This document shows, one piece after another, positions 1 through 7,137 of a stretch of 22,065 bases of DNA. Below the pieces are notes generated by a model. It was given only the letters and a program-made list of their open reading frames with translations. It ran no database searches and was not told where the DNA came from. The position numbers and the translations under genes were made by a program. Within the stretch, counting starts at the first letter, position 1. Every line of letters begins with the position of its first letter. This stretch comes from Betaproteobacteria bacterium UBA7395 (GTDB lineage: Bacteria > Pseudomonadota > Gammaproteobacteria > Burkholderiales > Rhodocyclaceae): the NCBI GenBank assembly GCA_002470165.1, contig DKNF01000168.1, forward strand, positions 373 to 22,437, written 5' to 3'.

Positions 1-593
<593 letters not shown>

Positions 594-762
594 CGCACCA
601 TCACCGGGCAGGCCGCACCATCGGCAAACACCGGCAGAGCCACACCCGCCAAGGGGAAATGCCTAAAGCATTGATTGGAAAACACTATATTGCAGCGCAA
701 CATCCGGCACGATTTTCGCTAATTTCCGGCACCCGACCCCAACGGGGAGATGCACCCAGAAA

Positions 763-768
763 AAGGAG
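763..768 (+). promoter_or_regulatory. Ribosome binding site that sets the start at 779
   Basis: AAGGAG inside an A-rich stretch, 10 nt before ATG 779. It decides between this start and the longer open frame beginning at 659. Confidence 0.65.
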
Positions 769-778
769 AAATCGGCCA

Positions 779-1087
779 ATGGACAAGCAAATGGAAACCG
801 CACAGTTGCTGGCCCGCTTCAAATTGCAGGTGAAGCGCAGCCTTGGCGAAACCGTTGACCTGGAACGACTGACCCGCGAACCCGCCTACGCCCGCCAGCG
901 CCTCAGCGAAATTGAAGATGCGGCCGACGACGAGGATTTGCTGATCATGGTCCTGCGCCTGCGCGACCTGCTGCTGCCGGTCGCCCGAGACACCGAAGTC
1001 ATTGCCGCACCCGAAACGAAGCCGGTCGAAGCGGTGCAGCGTACCGCCGAGACGCGCAGCTACATGCGGGGTGCGCGCGCCTGGTGA
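779..1087 (+). CDS. Conserved hypothetical protein, 102 aa, acidic, helical
   Basis: I do not recognise a characterised family. The start at 779 is chosen because a good Shine-Dalgarno, AAGGAG at 763-768, lies 10 nt upstream; the frame stays open further upstream to 659, but that 40-residue extension is rich in Arg/Pro and looks non-coding. The protein (MDKQMETAQLLARFK...) is predicted to be mostly alpha-helical, with a run of acidic residues (EIEDAADDEDLL) in the middle followed by a hydrophobic helix (IMVLRLRDLLLPV), and a variable C-terminal tail. There is no signal peptide or membrane segment. It is 185 nt downstream of ureG and 63 nt before the cytochrome gene, so it may be transcribed alone. 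Its coding potential rests on the ribosome site and composition; its function is unknown. Confidence 0.72.
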   Translation: MDKQMETAQLLARFKLQVKRSLGETVDLERLTREPAYARQRLSEIEDAADDEDLLIMVLRLRDLLLPVARDTEVIAAPETKPVEAVQRTAETRSYMRGARAW

Positions 1088-1112
1088 GACGGTGGATGCA
1101 TGTGGCGCCGGT

Positions 1113-1118
1113 TATAAT
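1113..1118 (+). promoter_or_regulatory. Perfect -10 hexamer ahead of the cytochrome gene
   Basis: TATAAT lies 32 nt before the ATG at 1151, in a G+C-rich context. The -35 region (around 1090-1096) matches the consensus poorly, so the promoter would be weak or activator-dependent. A perfect 9-bp inverted repeat (CGGTGGATG at 1090-1098, CATCCACCG at 1132-1140) flanks it. Start of transcription would be near 1125. Confidence 0.4.
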
Positions 1119-1150
1119 CCGGCCTCTGCTTCATCCACCGCTTGATATCC

Positions 1151-1606
1151 ATGCACAAGATCGCCAGAACCGCACTCCTTGCCCTGATCCCGGCCCTGCT
1201 CCTGCCCGCCTGCGGCGAAGTCGAGGACACCCGCCCCGGCCAGCCGGTGAAAACCCGCCAGGATGCGTTCAAGGAAATGCTGCGGGTGTTCGAGCCGATG
1301 GGCCTGATGCTGCGCGAAAAGCGCTACGAGGAAGACCGCTTCCTGCGCATGGCCACGGTGCTGGTCGAGAAACGCGACCTACCCTGGACACACTTCGGAC
1401 CGGACACCAACTATCCGCCGACCAAGGCAACCCCGCGTGTCTGGGAAGAACCGGCGCGCTTCGAGGAGGAACGTCAGCGTTTCGTCGCCGTCACCGACGA
1501 TCTGCTCGCCGCCGCCAAAAGCAAGGAATTGCCGCGTATCGAAGCGGCCTACAAAACGGTTTACGATAGCTGCAAGAGCTGTCACAACCCGTTCAAGGCG
1601 CGCTGA
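1151..1606 (+). CDS. Lipid-anchored cytochrome c'/c-556-like protein
   Basis: A 151-residue exported haem protein. The start is ATG 1151; a TTG at 1142 in the same frame is less likely. Residues 1-21 form a lipoprotein signal peptide (positive HKIAR, hydrophobic core, lipobox LLPAC with Cys21), so the mature protein should be lipid-anchored and face the periplasm. A single haem-binding CKSCH motif lies at 141-145, close to the C-terminus. That placement, together with a mostly helical body, is typical of the four-helix cytochrome c'/c-556 family (Cytochrom_C_2) and unlike ordinary class I cytochromes. Met residues in the first mature helix (e.g. in KEMLRVFEPMG) are candidate sixth ligands, which is inference. 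No clear Shine-Dalgarno is seen. The flavoprotein gene starts 6 nt after the stop, suggesting co-transcription. The electron partner is unknown. Confidence 0.87.
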   Translation: MHKIARTALLALIPALLLPACGEVEDTRPGQPVKTRQDAFKEMLRVFEPMGLMLREKRYEEDRFLRMATVLVEKRDLPWTHFGPDTNYPPTKATPRVWEEPARFEEERQRFVAVTDDLLAAAKSKELPRIEAAYKTVYDSCKSCHNPFKAR

Positions 1607-1612
1607 CCCGGC

Positions 1613-3226
1613 ATGTTGCGTCTGACCGAACTCAAGCTGCCGCTTGATCATCCGCCGGAAGCCCTGCGCCCGGCGCTGTGCGCCCGGCTCGGCATCGCCG
1701 ACGACGAACTGATCGGCTACACGGTATTCAAGCGCAGCCACGATGCGCGCAAGAAATCGGCCATCGTCCTGCTCTACCAGATCGACGTCGAACTGCGCGA
1801 TGAGGCCCGCGTCGCCGCCCGCCTGAAGGACGACCGCCACGTCGTGCCGACGCCGGACATGGACTACCACTTCGTCGCCCGCGCCCCCGAAGGCCTGAAC
1901 GAGCGCCCGGTGGTCATCGGCATGGGCCCCTGTGGCCTGATGGCCGGACTGCTGCTGGCGCAGATGGGTTTCCGTCCGATCATCCTCGAACGCGGCAAGG
2001 CCGTGCGCGAGCGGACCAAGGACACCTGGGGCCTGTGGCGCAAGCACGTGCTCGACCCGGAGTCGAACGTCCAGTTCGGCGAAGGCGGCGCCGGCACCTT
2101 CTCCGACGGCAAGCTGTACAGCCAGATCAAGGACCCGAACTTCCTCGGGCGCAAGGTCATGGCCGAGTTCGTCAAGGCCGGCGCACCCGAAGAGATCATG
2201 TACGTGAGCAAGCCGCACATCGGCACCTTCCGGCTGGTCAAGATGGTCGAGAACATGCGCGCAACGATCCGCGAGCTGGGCGGCGAAATCCGCTTCGGCG
2301 CCCGCGTCGAGCGCCTGCAGATTGAAAATGGCCAGATCGAAGGCGTCGAGCTCACCGGCGGCGAGCGCATCGCCAGCCGCCATGTCGTGCTGGCCATCGG
2401 CCACAGCGCTCGCGATACCTTCCAGATGATCCACGACAGCGGCGTCTATGTCGAAGCCAAGCCCTTCGCCATCGGTTTCCGCATCGAGCACCCGCAGACG
2501 CTGATCGACAAGGCCCGCTTCGGCCCCAACGCCGGCAACGAGTTGCTCGGCGCCGCCGACTACAAGCTCGTTCATCATTGCGCCAACGGCCGCGCCGCCT
2601 ACAGTTTCTGCATGTGCCCGGGCGGCCAGGTGGTCGCCGCCACCTCGGAACCGGGACGCGTCGTCACCAACGGCATGAGCCAGTACTCGCGCGCCGAGCG
2701 CAACGCCAATTCGGCGCTGGTGGTCAATGTCGAGCCGGAAGACTTTCCCGGCGACTACCGCAAAAACCCGCTGGCCGGCGTCGATTTCCAGCGCCACTGG
2801 GAAAGCCAGGCCTTTATCGCCGGCGGCAGCAATTACGACGCACCGGCCCAACGCGTCGGCGACTTCCTCGCCGGCCGGCCGTCGACCGCACTCGGCAAGG
2901 TCGATCCGTCCTACCAGCCCGGCGTGCACATGACCGACCTGAGCACTTGCGCACCGGCCTTCGTCATCGACGCGCTACGCGAAGCCATCCCCGCCTTCGA
3001 CCGACAGATCCACGGTTTCGCGATGGCCGACGCGGTGCTCACCGGCGTCGAGACGCGGACTTCATCGCCGATCCGCATCAAGCGCGGCGACAACTTCCAG
3101 AGCATCAACACCCGCGGCCTCTACCCGGCCGGCGAAGGCGCCGGCTACGCCGGCGGCATCCTGTCGGCCGGCGTCGATGGCATCAAGGTGGCGGAAGCCG
3201 TGGCCCGGGCAATGACGCAAGCCTGA
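1613..3226 (+). CDS. NAD(P)/FAD-dependent oxidoreductase, COG2509 type
   Basis: A 537-residue predicted cytoplasmic flavoprotein of an uncharacterised family often annotated 'FAD-dependent dehydrogenase'. An N-terminal alpha/beta domain of about 90 residues (MLRLTELKLPLDHP...) precedes the Rossmann FAD site GMGPCG (103-108). Further conserved stretches are FGEGGAGTFSDGKL (155-168), the AIGHSARDT segment typical of the second glycine-rich loop, and the C-terminal FAD-contacting LYPAGEGAGYAGGI (503-516). No substrate or reaction has been assigned to this family as far as I know. The gene follows the lipoprotein cytochrome gene by 6 nt, but the flavoprotein has no export signal, so direct electron transfer across the membrane is not implied. 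Its TGA abuts the stop of the next gene on the other strand with no intervening base. Confidence 0.9.
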   Translation: MLRLTELKLPLDHPPEALRPALCARLGIADDELIGYTVFKRSHDARKKSAIVLLYQIDVELRDEARVAARLKDDRHVVPTPDMDYHFVARAPEGLNERPVVIGMGPCGLMAGLLLAQMGFRPIILERGKAVRERTKDTWGLWRKHVLDPESNVQFGEGGAGTFSDGKLYSQIKDPNFLGRKVMAEFVKAGAPEEIMYVSKPHIGTFRLVKMVENMRATIRELGGEIRFGARVERLQIENGQIEGVELTGGERIASRHVVLAIGHSARDTFQMIHDSGVYVEAKPFAIGFRIEHPQTLIDKARFGPNAGNELLGAADYKLVHHCANGRAAYSFCMCPGGQVVAATSEPGRVVTNGMSQYSRAERNANSALVVNVEPEDFPGDYRKNPLAGVDFQRHWESQAFIAGGSNYDAPAQRVGDFLAGRPSTALGKVDPSYQPGVHMTDLSTCAPAFVIDALREAIPAFDRQIHGFAMADAVLTGVETRTSSPIRIKRGDNFQSINTRGLYPAGEGAGYAGGILSAGVDGIKVAEAVARAMTQA

Positions 3227-3229
3227 TCA
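3224..3229. other. Abutting convergent stop codons within a 12-bp palindrome
   Basis: TGA on the + strand (3224-3226) and TGA on the - strand (3227-3229) meet with no spacer, giving TGATCA, the core of the perfect palindrome GCCTGATCAGGC (3221-3232). There is no loop or T-tract, so it is not a recognisable intrinsic terminator, and transcripts of the two flavoprotein genes probably overlap at their 3' ends. Confidence 0.8.
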
Positions 3230-4441
3230 GGCGAACTGCCCGGCCACCCAGCCCGACGACCAGGCCCACTGGAAGTTGTAGCCACCCAGCCAACCGGTGA
3301 CGTCGACCACTTCGCCGATGAAGTAAAGGCCGGGCACCTCACGCGCCGCCATGGTTTTTGACGACAATGCCGCGGTCGACACGCCGCCGAGCGTGACTTC
3401 GGCCTTGGCGAAACCCAGCGTGCCCGCCGGCATCAGCGACCAGGCATTGAGCTGTCTGGCGATATGTTCGAGGTCGCGCCGGCCGAGTTCGCCGATTGGC
3501 CGATTGACCGCCTTGTCGCCACCGACCAGCGCACACCACTCGTGGGCAAAGCGCCGGGGCAGGCGTTCGGCGAGCAGATTGGGCAGATGCACCCGACCCT
3601 GGCGCTGTCCTTCCAGCCAGTCGCCAGCGTCGATGCCGGGCAGCAGGTCGATTTCCAGCGGCCGTTTCTTGCCGCTGCCGTACTCCTGCATCTGCCAGTA
3701 GCTGGAAATCTGCAGGATGGCCGGGCCGGACAGGCCGCGGTGGGTGATCAGCACGTTTTCTCGGAAGGCCGCCGTGGCAAAACTGGCACTGGCATCGAGG
3801 GTGGCACCGGCCATCGGCTTCAGCGGTTCGAGCAGTTCCGGCGCCAGCGCCAGCGGCACCAGCGCCGGTCGCGGCGGCACCACGGGAATGGCGAACTGTT
3901 CGGCCAGTTGATAGCCGAAAGGCGAAGCGCCGATTTTCGGAATTGCCAGGCCGCCGGTGGCAACGACCAGCGACTGGCTGCGGAAGGCCCCTTGATCGGT
4001 GAGCACCCGCCACGGCAACGCCGCGTCATTGCTCAGGCGTTCGACGCCCTGCACCGCGCACGGCATCGCCCAGCGCACGCCGGCATCCGCGCAGGCATCA
4101 CGCAGCATGGCGATGATCTCTTCGGCCGAGTCGTTGCAGAACAACTGGCCGTGTTCGCGCTCGTGGTAGGCGATGCGGCGCTTGTCCAGCATCGCGATGA
4201 AATCGTGCTGGGTGAAACGGGCCAGCGCCGAGCGGCAGAAATGCGGATTCTGCGACAGGTAGTTGTCGGCGCTGACGCTGCGGTTGGTGAAATTGCAGCG
4301 GCCACCGCCGGAGATGCGGATGCGCTCGCCGAGCTTTTCAGCATGGTCGACCAGCAGGACGCGCCGCCCGCGGGCCCCGGCCTGGGCGGCACACATCATG
4401 CCGGCGGCACCGGCACCGATGATGATCACGTCAAATTGCAT
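3227..4441 (-). CDS. BaiN/YhiN-family NAD(P)/FAD-dependent oxidoreductase
   Basis: A 404-residue flavoprotein of the HI0933/YhiN (COG2081, TIGR00275) family. Visible features are the N-terminal dinucleotide-binding motif GAGAAG (9-14), the family signature GGGRCNFTN (45-53), a second glycine-rich strand ending in VVATGG, and the C-terminal flavin-binding segment GLYFIGEVVDVTGW followed by GGYNFQWAWSSG (about 371-397). The family is named from a bile-acid pathway enzyme (BaiN) in gut clostridia, but its members in proteobacteria have no established substrate, so no specific reaction is claimed. The length is normal for the family. The gene is monocistronic, convergent with the preceding flavoprotein (stops directly abutting) and divergent from the phosphate transporter gene 109 bp away. 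Confidence 0.92.
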   Translation of the reverse strand: MQFDVIIIGAGAAGMMCAAQAGARGRRVLLVDHAEKLGERIRISGGGRCNFTNRSVSADNYLSQNPHFCRSALARFTQHDFIAMLDKRRIAYHEREHGQLFCNDSAEEIIAMLRDACADAGVRWAMPCAVQGVERLSNDAALPWRVLTDQGAFRSQSLVVATGGLAIPKIGASPFGYQLAEQFAIPVVPPRPALVPLALAPELLEPLKPMAGATLDASASFATAAFRENVLITHRGLSGPAILQISSYWQMQEYGSGKKRPLEIDLLPGIDAGDWLEGQRQGRVHLPNLLAERLPRRFAHEWCALVGGDKAVNRPIGELGRRDLEHIARQLNAWSLMPAGTLGFAKAEVTLGGVSTAALSSKTMAAREVPGLYFIGEVVDVTGWLGGYNFQWAWSSGWVAGQFA

Positions 4442-4473
4442 GGCACATCGCTTCGCTCGGCATCAGGCGCCGG

Positions 4474-4482
4474 ATTCTAACA
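4474..4482 (-). promoter_or_regulatory. Extended -10 promoter for the BaiN-like gene
   Basis: Read on the minus strand the sequence is TG-T-TAGAAT, an extended -10 element with 5 of 6 matches in the hexamer, 33 nt before the ATG at 4441. The -35 region is poor, which is usual for extended -10 promoters. It lies in the divergent gap (4442-4550) shared with the phosphate transporter gene. Confidence 0.4.
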
Positions 4483-4550
4483 TCGGCGCAATGCTTGACG
4501 GCGCGGGCGTCTGGCGCCACGCTGTGCACACCCAAACAGTATGGTGCGTT

Positions 4551-6188
4551 ATGGACGGAATCAACCTGCCTGCGATGCTCGGCGGCATCGGCCTCTTCCT
4601 GCTCGGGATGACGATGATGACCGACGGGCTGAAGCTGGCGCTGGGCCCCTCGCTGGCCAGCCTGTTGCACACCTGGACGGCAACCCGGCTGCGCGGCCTG
4701 CTGTTCGGCATTTTTTCGACCGCCCTGGTGCAGTCGTCGACGGCCATCACCGTCGCCGCCATCGGTTTCGTCAACGCCGGCCTGCTGCCGCTCGGCCAGT
4801 CGTTGTGGGTCTTCTTCGGGGCCAATGTCGGCACCACCTTCACCGGCTGGCTGGTCGCCGTGATTGGCTTCAAGCTGAAAATCGAGGCAGCCGCCCTGCC
4901 CTTGATCGGCATCGGCATCCTGCTGCGCATTTCCGGCCAGGAAACGCGGCGCGGCGCCATCGGCAACGCCATCGGCGGTTTCGGCGTGCTGTTCCTGGGT
5001 ATCGGTTTCCTGCAGCAGGCCTTCGCCGCCGGCGGCAGCGGACTCGATCTCAGCGTGCTTTCGGGACACGGCATCTGGTCGATCCTGGCCTTCGTGCTGG
5101 CCGGGGTACTGCTGACCGTGGTCATGCAGGCCTCCGCCGCTGTCCTGGCAATCGTGCTGACGCTGGCCGAAGCCGGTGTCCTGCCGATGAATGAAGCGGC
5201 CGCCGCCGTCATCGGCGCCAACATCGGCACCACCGCCACCGCCCTGCTCGCCGCGATCGGCGCCACACCGAACGCCCGCCGGGCGGCCGCTGCCCACGTC
5301 ATGTTCAATTTGCTGACCGGCATCGTCGCCCTGCTCATGTTGCCGGCGCTGCTCTCGCTGATCGGCATGCTGCGCGACTGGCTCGAACTCGGCGCCCAGC
5401 CCGCCGTCAGCCTGGCGCTCTTCCATACCGTCTTCAACCTGCTCGGGGTGATCCTGATGTGGCCGCTGACCGCCCGCCTGGCGCGCTTCCTGGAGGGTCG
5501 CTTCCGCACTCAGGAAGAAGAAATCGGCCGGCCGCACTACATCGACCGCAACGTCGGCTCGGTTCCGTCGCTGGCGGTCGACGCCCTGCACCGCGAAGTA
5601 TCGCGGCTGGGCAACATCGTCCTCGACATGGCCCGCCTGCGCAGCACGCCGGATGGTGCCGGCCCCGCCGCCTGGCCCCGGGTCAATCCCTTCCCACCGC
5701 TGTCGCGGGCGATCCTCGACTTCGTCGCCGAGGTCAATCGGCATCCGATGTCGCAGGATACGGCGCACAACCTGGCGACGCTACTGCGCGTGCACCGCTA
5801 CTACGATACCTGCCACGAACTGTGTGCCGAACTCGGACGGATTCACTCGACGCTGCCGCTGATCACCGTTCACGAACTGGTCGATGAAAGCCGCAGCCTG
5901 GCCGCTCAGGCCGTCGGACTGCTCGAACGCGTCGATCCCCTGCTGGCCGGTCAGACCCTGCCCGACGCCGAGCAACTGGGCGGTTTCGAACTGGCTTACC
6001 ACGCACTCAAGGCCAGGCTGCTCGAAGCGGGCGCTGCCGGCAGCATCCCGATCGAGCAGATGGACGAATTGATGAGCGGCTTCAGCGCCCTGCGCCGCCT
6101 GGTCGAACAGGCGAACAAGGCCGCCCGCATGCTCGAAACCCTGGACCCGGTGGCCGGTAGCGCGCCCGTCTCGCTGGAAAGCGCCTAG
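4551..6188 (+). CDS. Na+/phosphate cotransporter family protein with PhoU-like tail
   Basis: A 545-residue inner-membrane transporter of the Na/Pi-cotransporter II family (NptA/YjbB-like), expected to move inorganic phosphate with sodium. The start at 4551 (MDGINLPAML) fits the family: the first helix, with GGIGLFLLGM, follows at once. The inverted-repeat architecture is visible: repeat 1 has QSST (61-64) and GANVGTT (90-96), repeat 2 has QASAA (193-197) and GANIGTT (222-228). The second repeat thus carries Ala where Ser/Thr is usual. About eight hydrophobic segments end near residue 312. The remaining 230 residues are soluble and helical, resembling a PhoU domain, which in this family probably monitors phosphate or regulates transport. 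No good Shine-Dalgarno is seen. Its TAG overlaps the stop of the convergent alpha-E gene by 4 nt. Confidence 0.9.
   Translation: MDGINLPAMLGGIGLFLLGMTMMTDGLKLALGPSLASLLHTWTATRLRGLLFGIFSTALVQSSTAITVAAIGFVNAGLLPLGQSLWVFFGANVGTTFTGWLVAVIGFKLKIEAAALPLIGIGILLRISGQETRRGAIGNAIGGFGVLFLGIGFLQQAFAAGGSGLDLSVLSGHGIWSILAFVLAGVLLTVVMQASAAVLAIVLTLAEAGVLPMNEAAAAVIGANIGTTATALLAAIGATPNARRAAAAHVMFNLLTGIVALLMLPALLSLIGMLRDWLELGAQPAVSLALFHTVFNLLGVILMWPLTARLARFLEGRFRTQEEEIGRPHYIDRNVGSVPSLAVDALHREVSRLGNIVLDMARLRSTPDGAGPAAWPRVNPFPPLSRAILDFVAEVNRHPMSQDTAHNLATLLRVHRYYDTCHELCAELGRIHSTLPLITVHELVDESRSLAAQAVGLLERVDPLLAGQTLPDAEQLGGFELAYHALKARLLEAGAAGSIPIEQMDELMSGFSALRRLVEQANKAARMLETLDPVAGSAPVSLESA
6185..6188. other. 4-nt tail-to-tail overlap, shared CTAG
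   Basis: The + strand TAG (6186-6188) and the - strand TAG (6187-6185) share the palindrome CTAG. No terminator hairpin is visible at the junction, so the transporter and alpha-E transcripts should be complementary at their ends. Confidence 0.8.
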
Positions 6189-7135
6189 GCCGCTTCGTCC
6201 ATCGGCACCAGGAAGTCCTTGCTGATGCCGTTGCCGATCAGGTAGATGCGGTCCATGAAGTCGGTCAGCCACTCGTGCAGGCCGTCCTTGAGGATGTCCT
6301 CGATCCGGCCGTAACGCAGCTGCGAGTAGAGCTGGCCGGCCTGACGCAGGGTTTCGCCGGAGTGGTTGTTCGACAGCAGCTCGAGATTCTTGACCACGCC
6401 GTTCAGGCAGAAGCGCAGCGATCGCGGCATGTCGCTGTTGAGGATCAGCAGCTCGGCGACCCGCTCCGGCGTGATCACATCGCGGTACACCTTGCGATAG
6501 ACCTCGAAGGCCGACACCGAACGGAGCAAGGCGCCCCACTGGTAGAAATCGGTGGCTTCCTCTTCCTCGCCGTGCGGACGCAGGACGTGGTATTTCACGT
6601 CGAGGATGCGTGCCGTGTTGTCGGCACGTTCGAGCAAGGTGCCGAGGCGGATGAAGTGGAAGGCCTCGTCCTGCAGCAGCGTGCCCAGCGTGGTCCCGCG
6701 CGACAGCGAGGAACGCAGCTTGACCCACTCGAAGAAATCGCCGACGCCGGCATTGACGATCTGCTCGAAGCTCTTTTCGCGGGCTTCCAGCCAGGTCGAG
6801 TTCATCGTTTCCCACATCTCGGTGGTCAGCGTGCCGCGCACCGCGTGCGCGTTCTCGCGAGCCATGCGCAGGCAGCTGTAGATCGACGAGAAATTGTCGT
6901 GGTCACTGACCATGAAACGCAGCACGTTCTCACCATTGACCGTGTCGTACTTGGCGGCGTAGGCCTCCTCCAGGCTGTTCAGCGCGATGATCGCGGCCCA
7001 GCTCTGGTTGGCGGCTTCTTCGGACTGGGGCACCAGCGACATCTGCCAGGTGACGTCGAGCAGGCGGGCAAGGTTTTCGGCGCGCTCGATGTAGCGCGAC
7101 ATCCAGAACAGGTGATCGGCAGTACGGCTCAGCAT
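6185..7135 (-). CDS. Alpha-E domain protein (COG2307), partner of the ATP-grasp ligase
   Basis: A 316-residue, almost entirely helical protein of the alpha-E family (COG2307, DUF403). The start at 7135 (MLSRTADHLFWMSRYIERAENLARLLD) is the family's canonical N-terminus; the frame is open further upstream only as a shadow of the ATP-grasp gene. The conserved Glu-rich helices include YIERAENLARLLD and, in the second half, LLERADNTARILD, an apparent internal repeat of the same E-R-A-[ED]-N-x-A-R motif. Comparative genomics has proposed that alpha-E proteins act with circularly permuted ATP-grasp ligases to make or modify a peptide or amide of unknown structure, with no experimentally defined product that I know of. 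Here the gene starts 2 nt after the ligase stop codon, so the two are surely co-transcribed and probably translationally coupled. Confidence 0.93.
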   Translation of the reverse strand: MLSRTADHLFWMSRYIERAENLARLLDVTWQMSLVPQSEEAANQSWAAIIALNSLEEAYAAKYDTVNGENVLRFMVSDHDNFSSIYSCLRMARENAHAVRGTLTTEMWETMNSTWLEAREKSFEQIVNAGVGDFFEWVKLRSSLSRGTTLGTLLQDEAFHFIRLGTLLERADNTARILDVKYHVLRPHGEEEEATDFYQWGALLRSVSAFEVYRKVYRDVITPERVAELLILNSDMPRSLRFCLNGVVKNLELLSNNHSGETLRQAGQLYSQLRYGRIEDILKDGLHEWLTDFMDRIYLIGNGISKDFLVPMDEAA

Positions 7136-7137
7136 GA

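Noticed and set aside
671..691. TTGATT and TATATT upstream of the 102-residue gene as a promoter
   Set aside because: The spacer is only 9 bp, and no alternative -35 pairs with TATATT.
594..778. Search for a terminator or RNA in the 185-bp gap after ureG
   Set aside because: Only an 8-bp direct repeat (GCACCATC at 595-602 and 615-622) and short G+C-rich matches are seen. There is no stable hairpin with a T-run.
1379..2929. A 516-codon open frame on the minus strand, opposite the cytochrome and flavoprotein genes
   Set aside because: It is antisense to clearly recognisable genes, its composition is a low-complexity run of Ala, Asp, Gly, Val and Leu typical of the complementary frame of G+C-rich genes, and it shows no family motif.
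3464..4480. A 338-codon open frame on the plus strand opposite the BaiN-like gene
   Set aside because: Rich in Gln, His, Arg and Ala with no motif; it is a by-product of high third-position G+C in the real gene on the other strand.
4495..4523. TTGACG as a -35 for the phosphate transporter gene
   Set aside because: The hexamer is good (5 of 6) but no -10 of even moderate quality lies 15-19 bp downstream.
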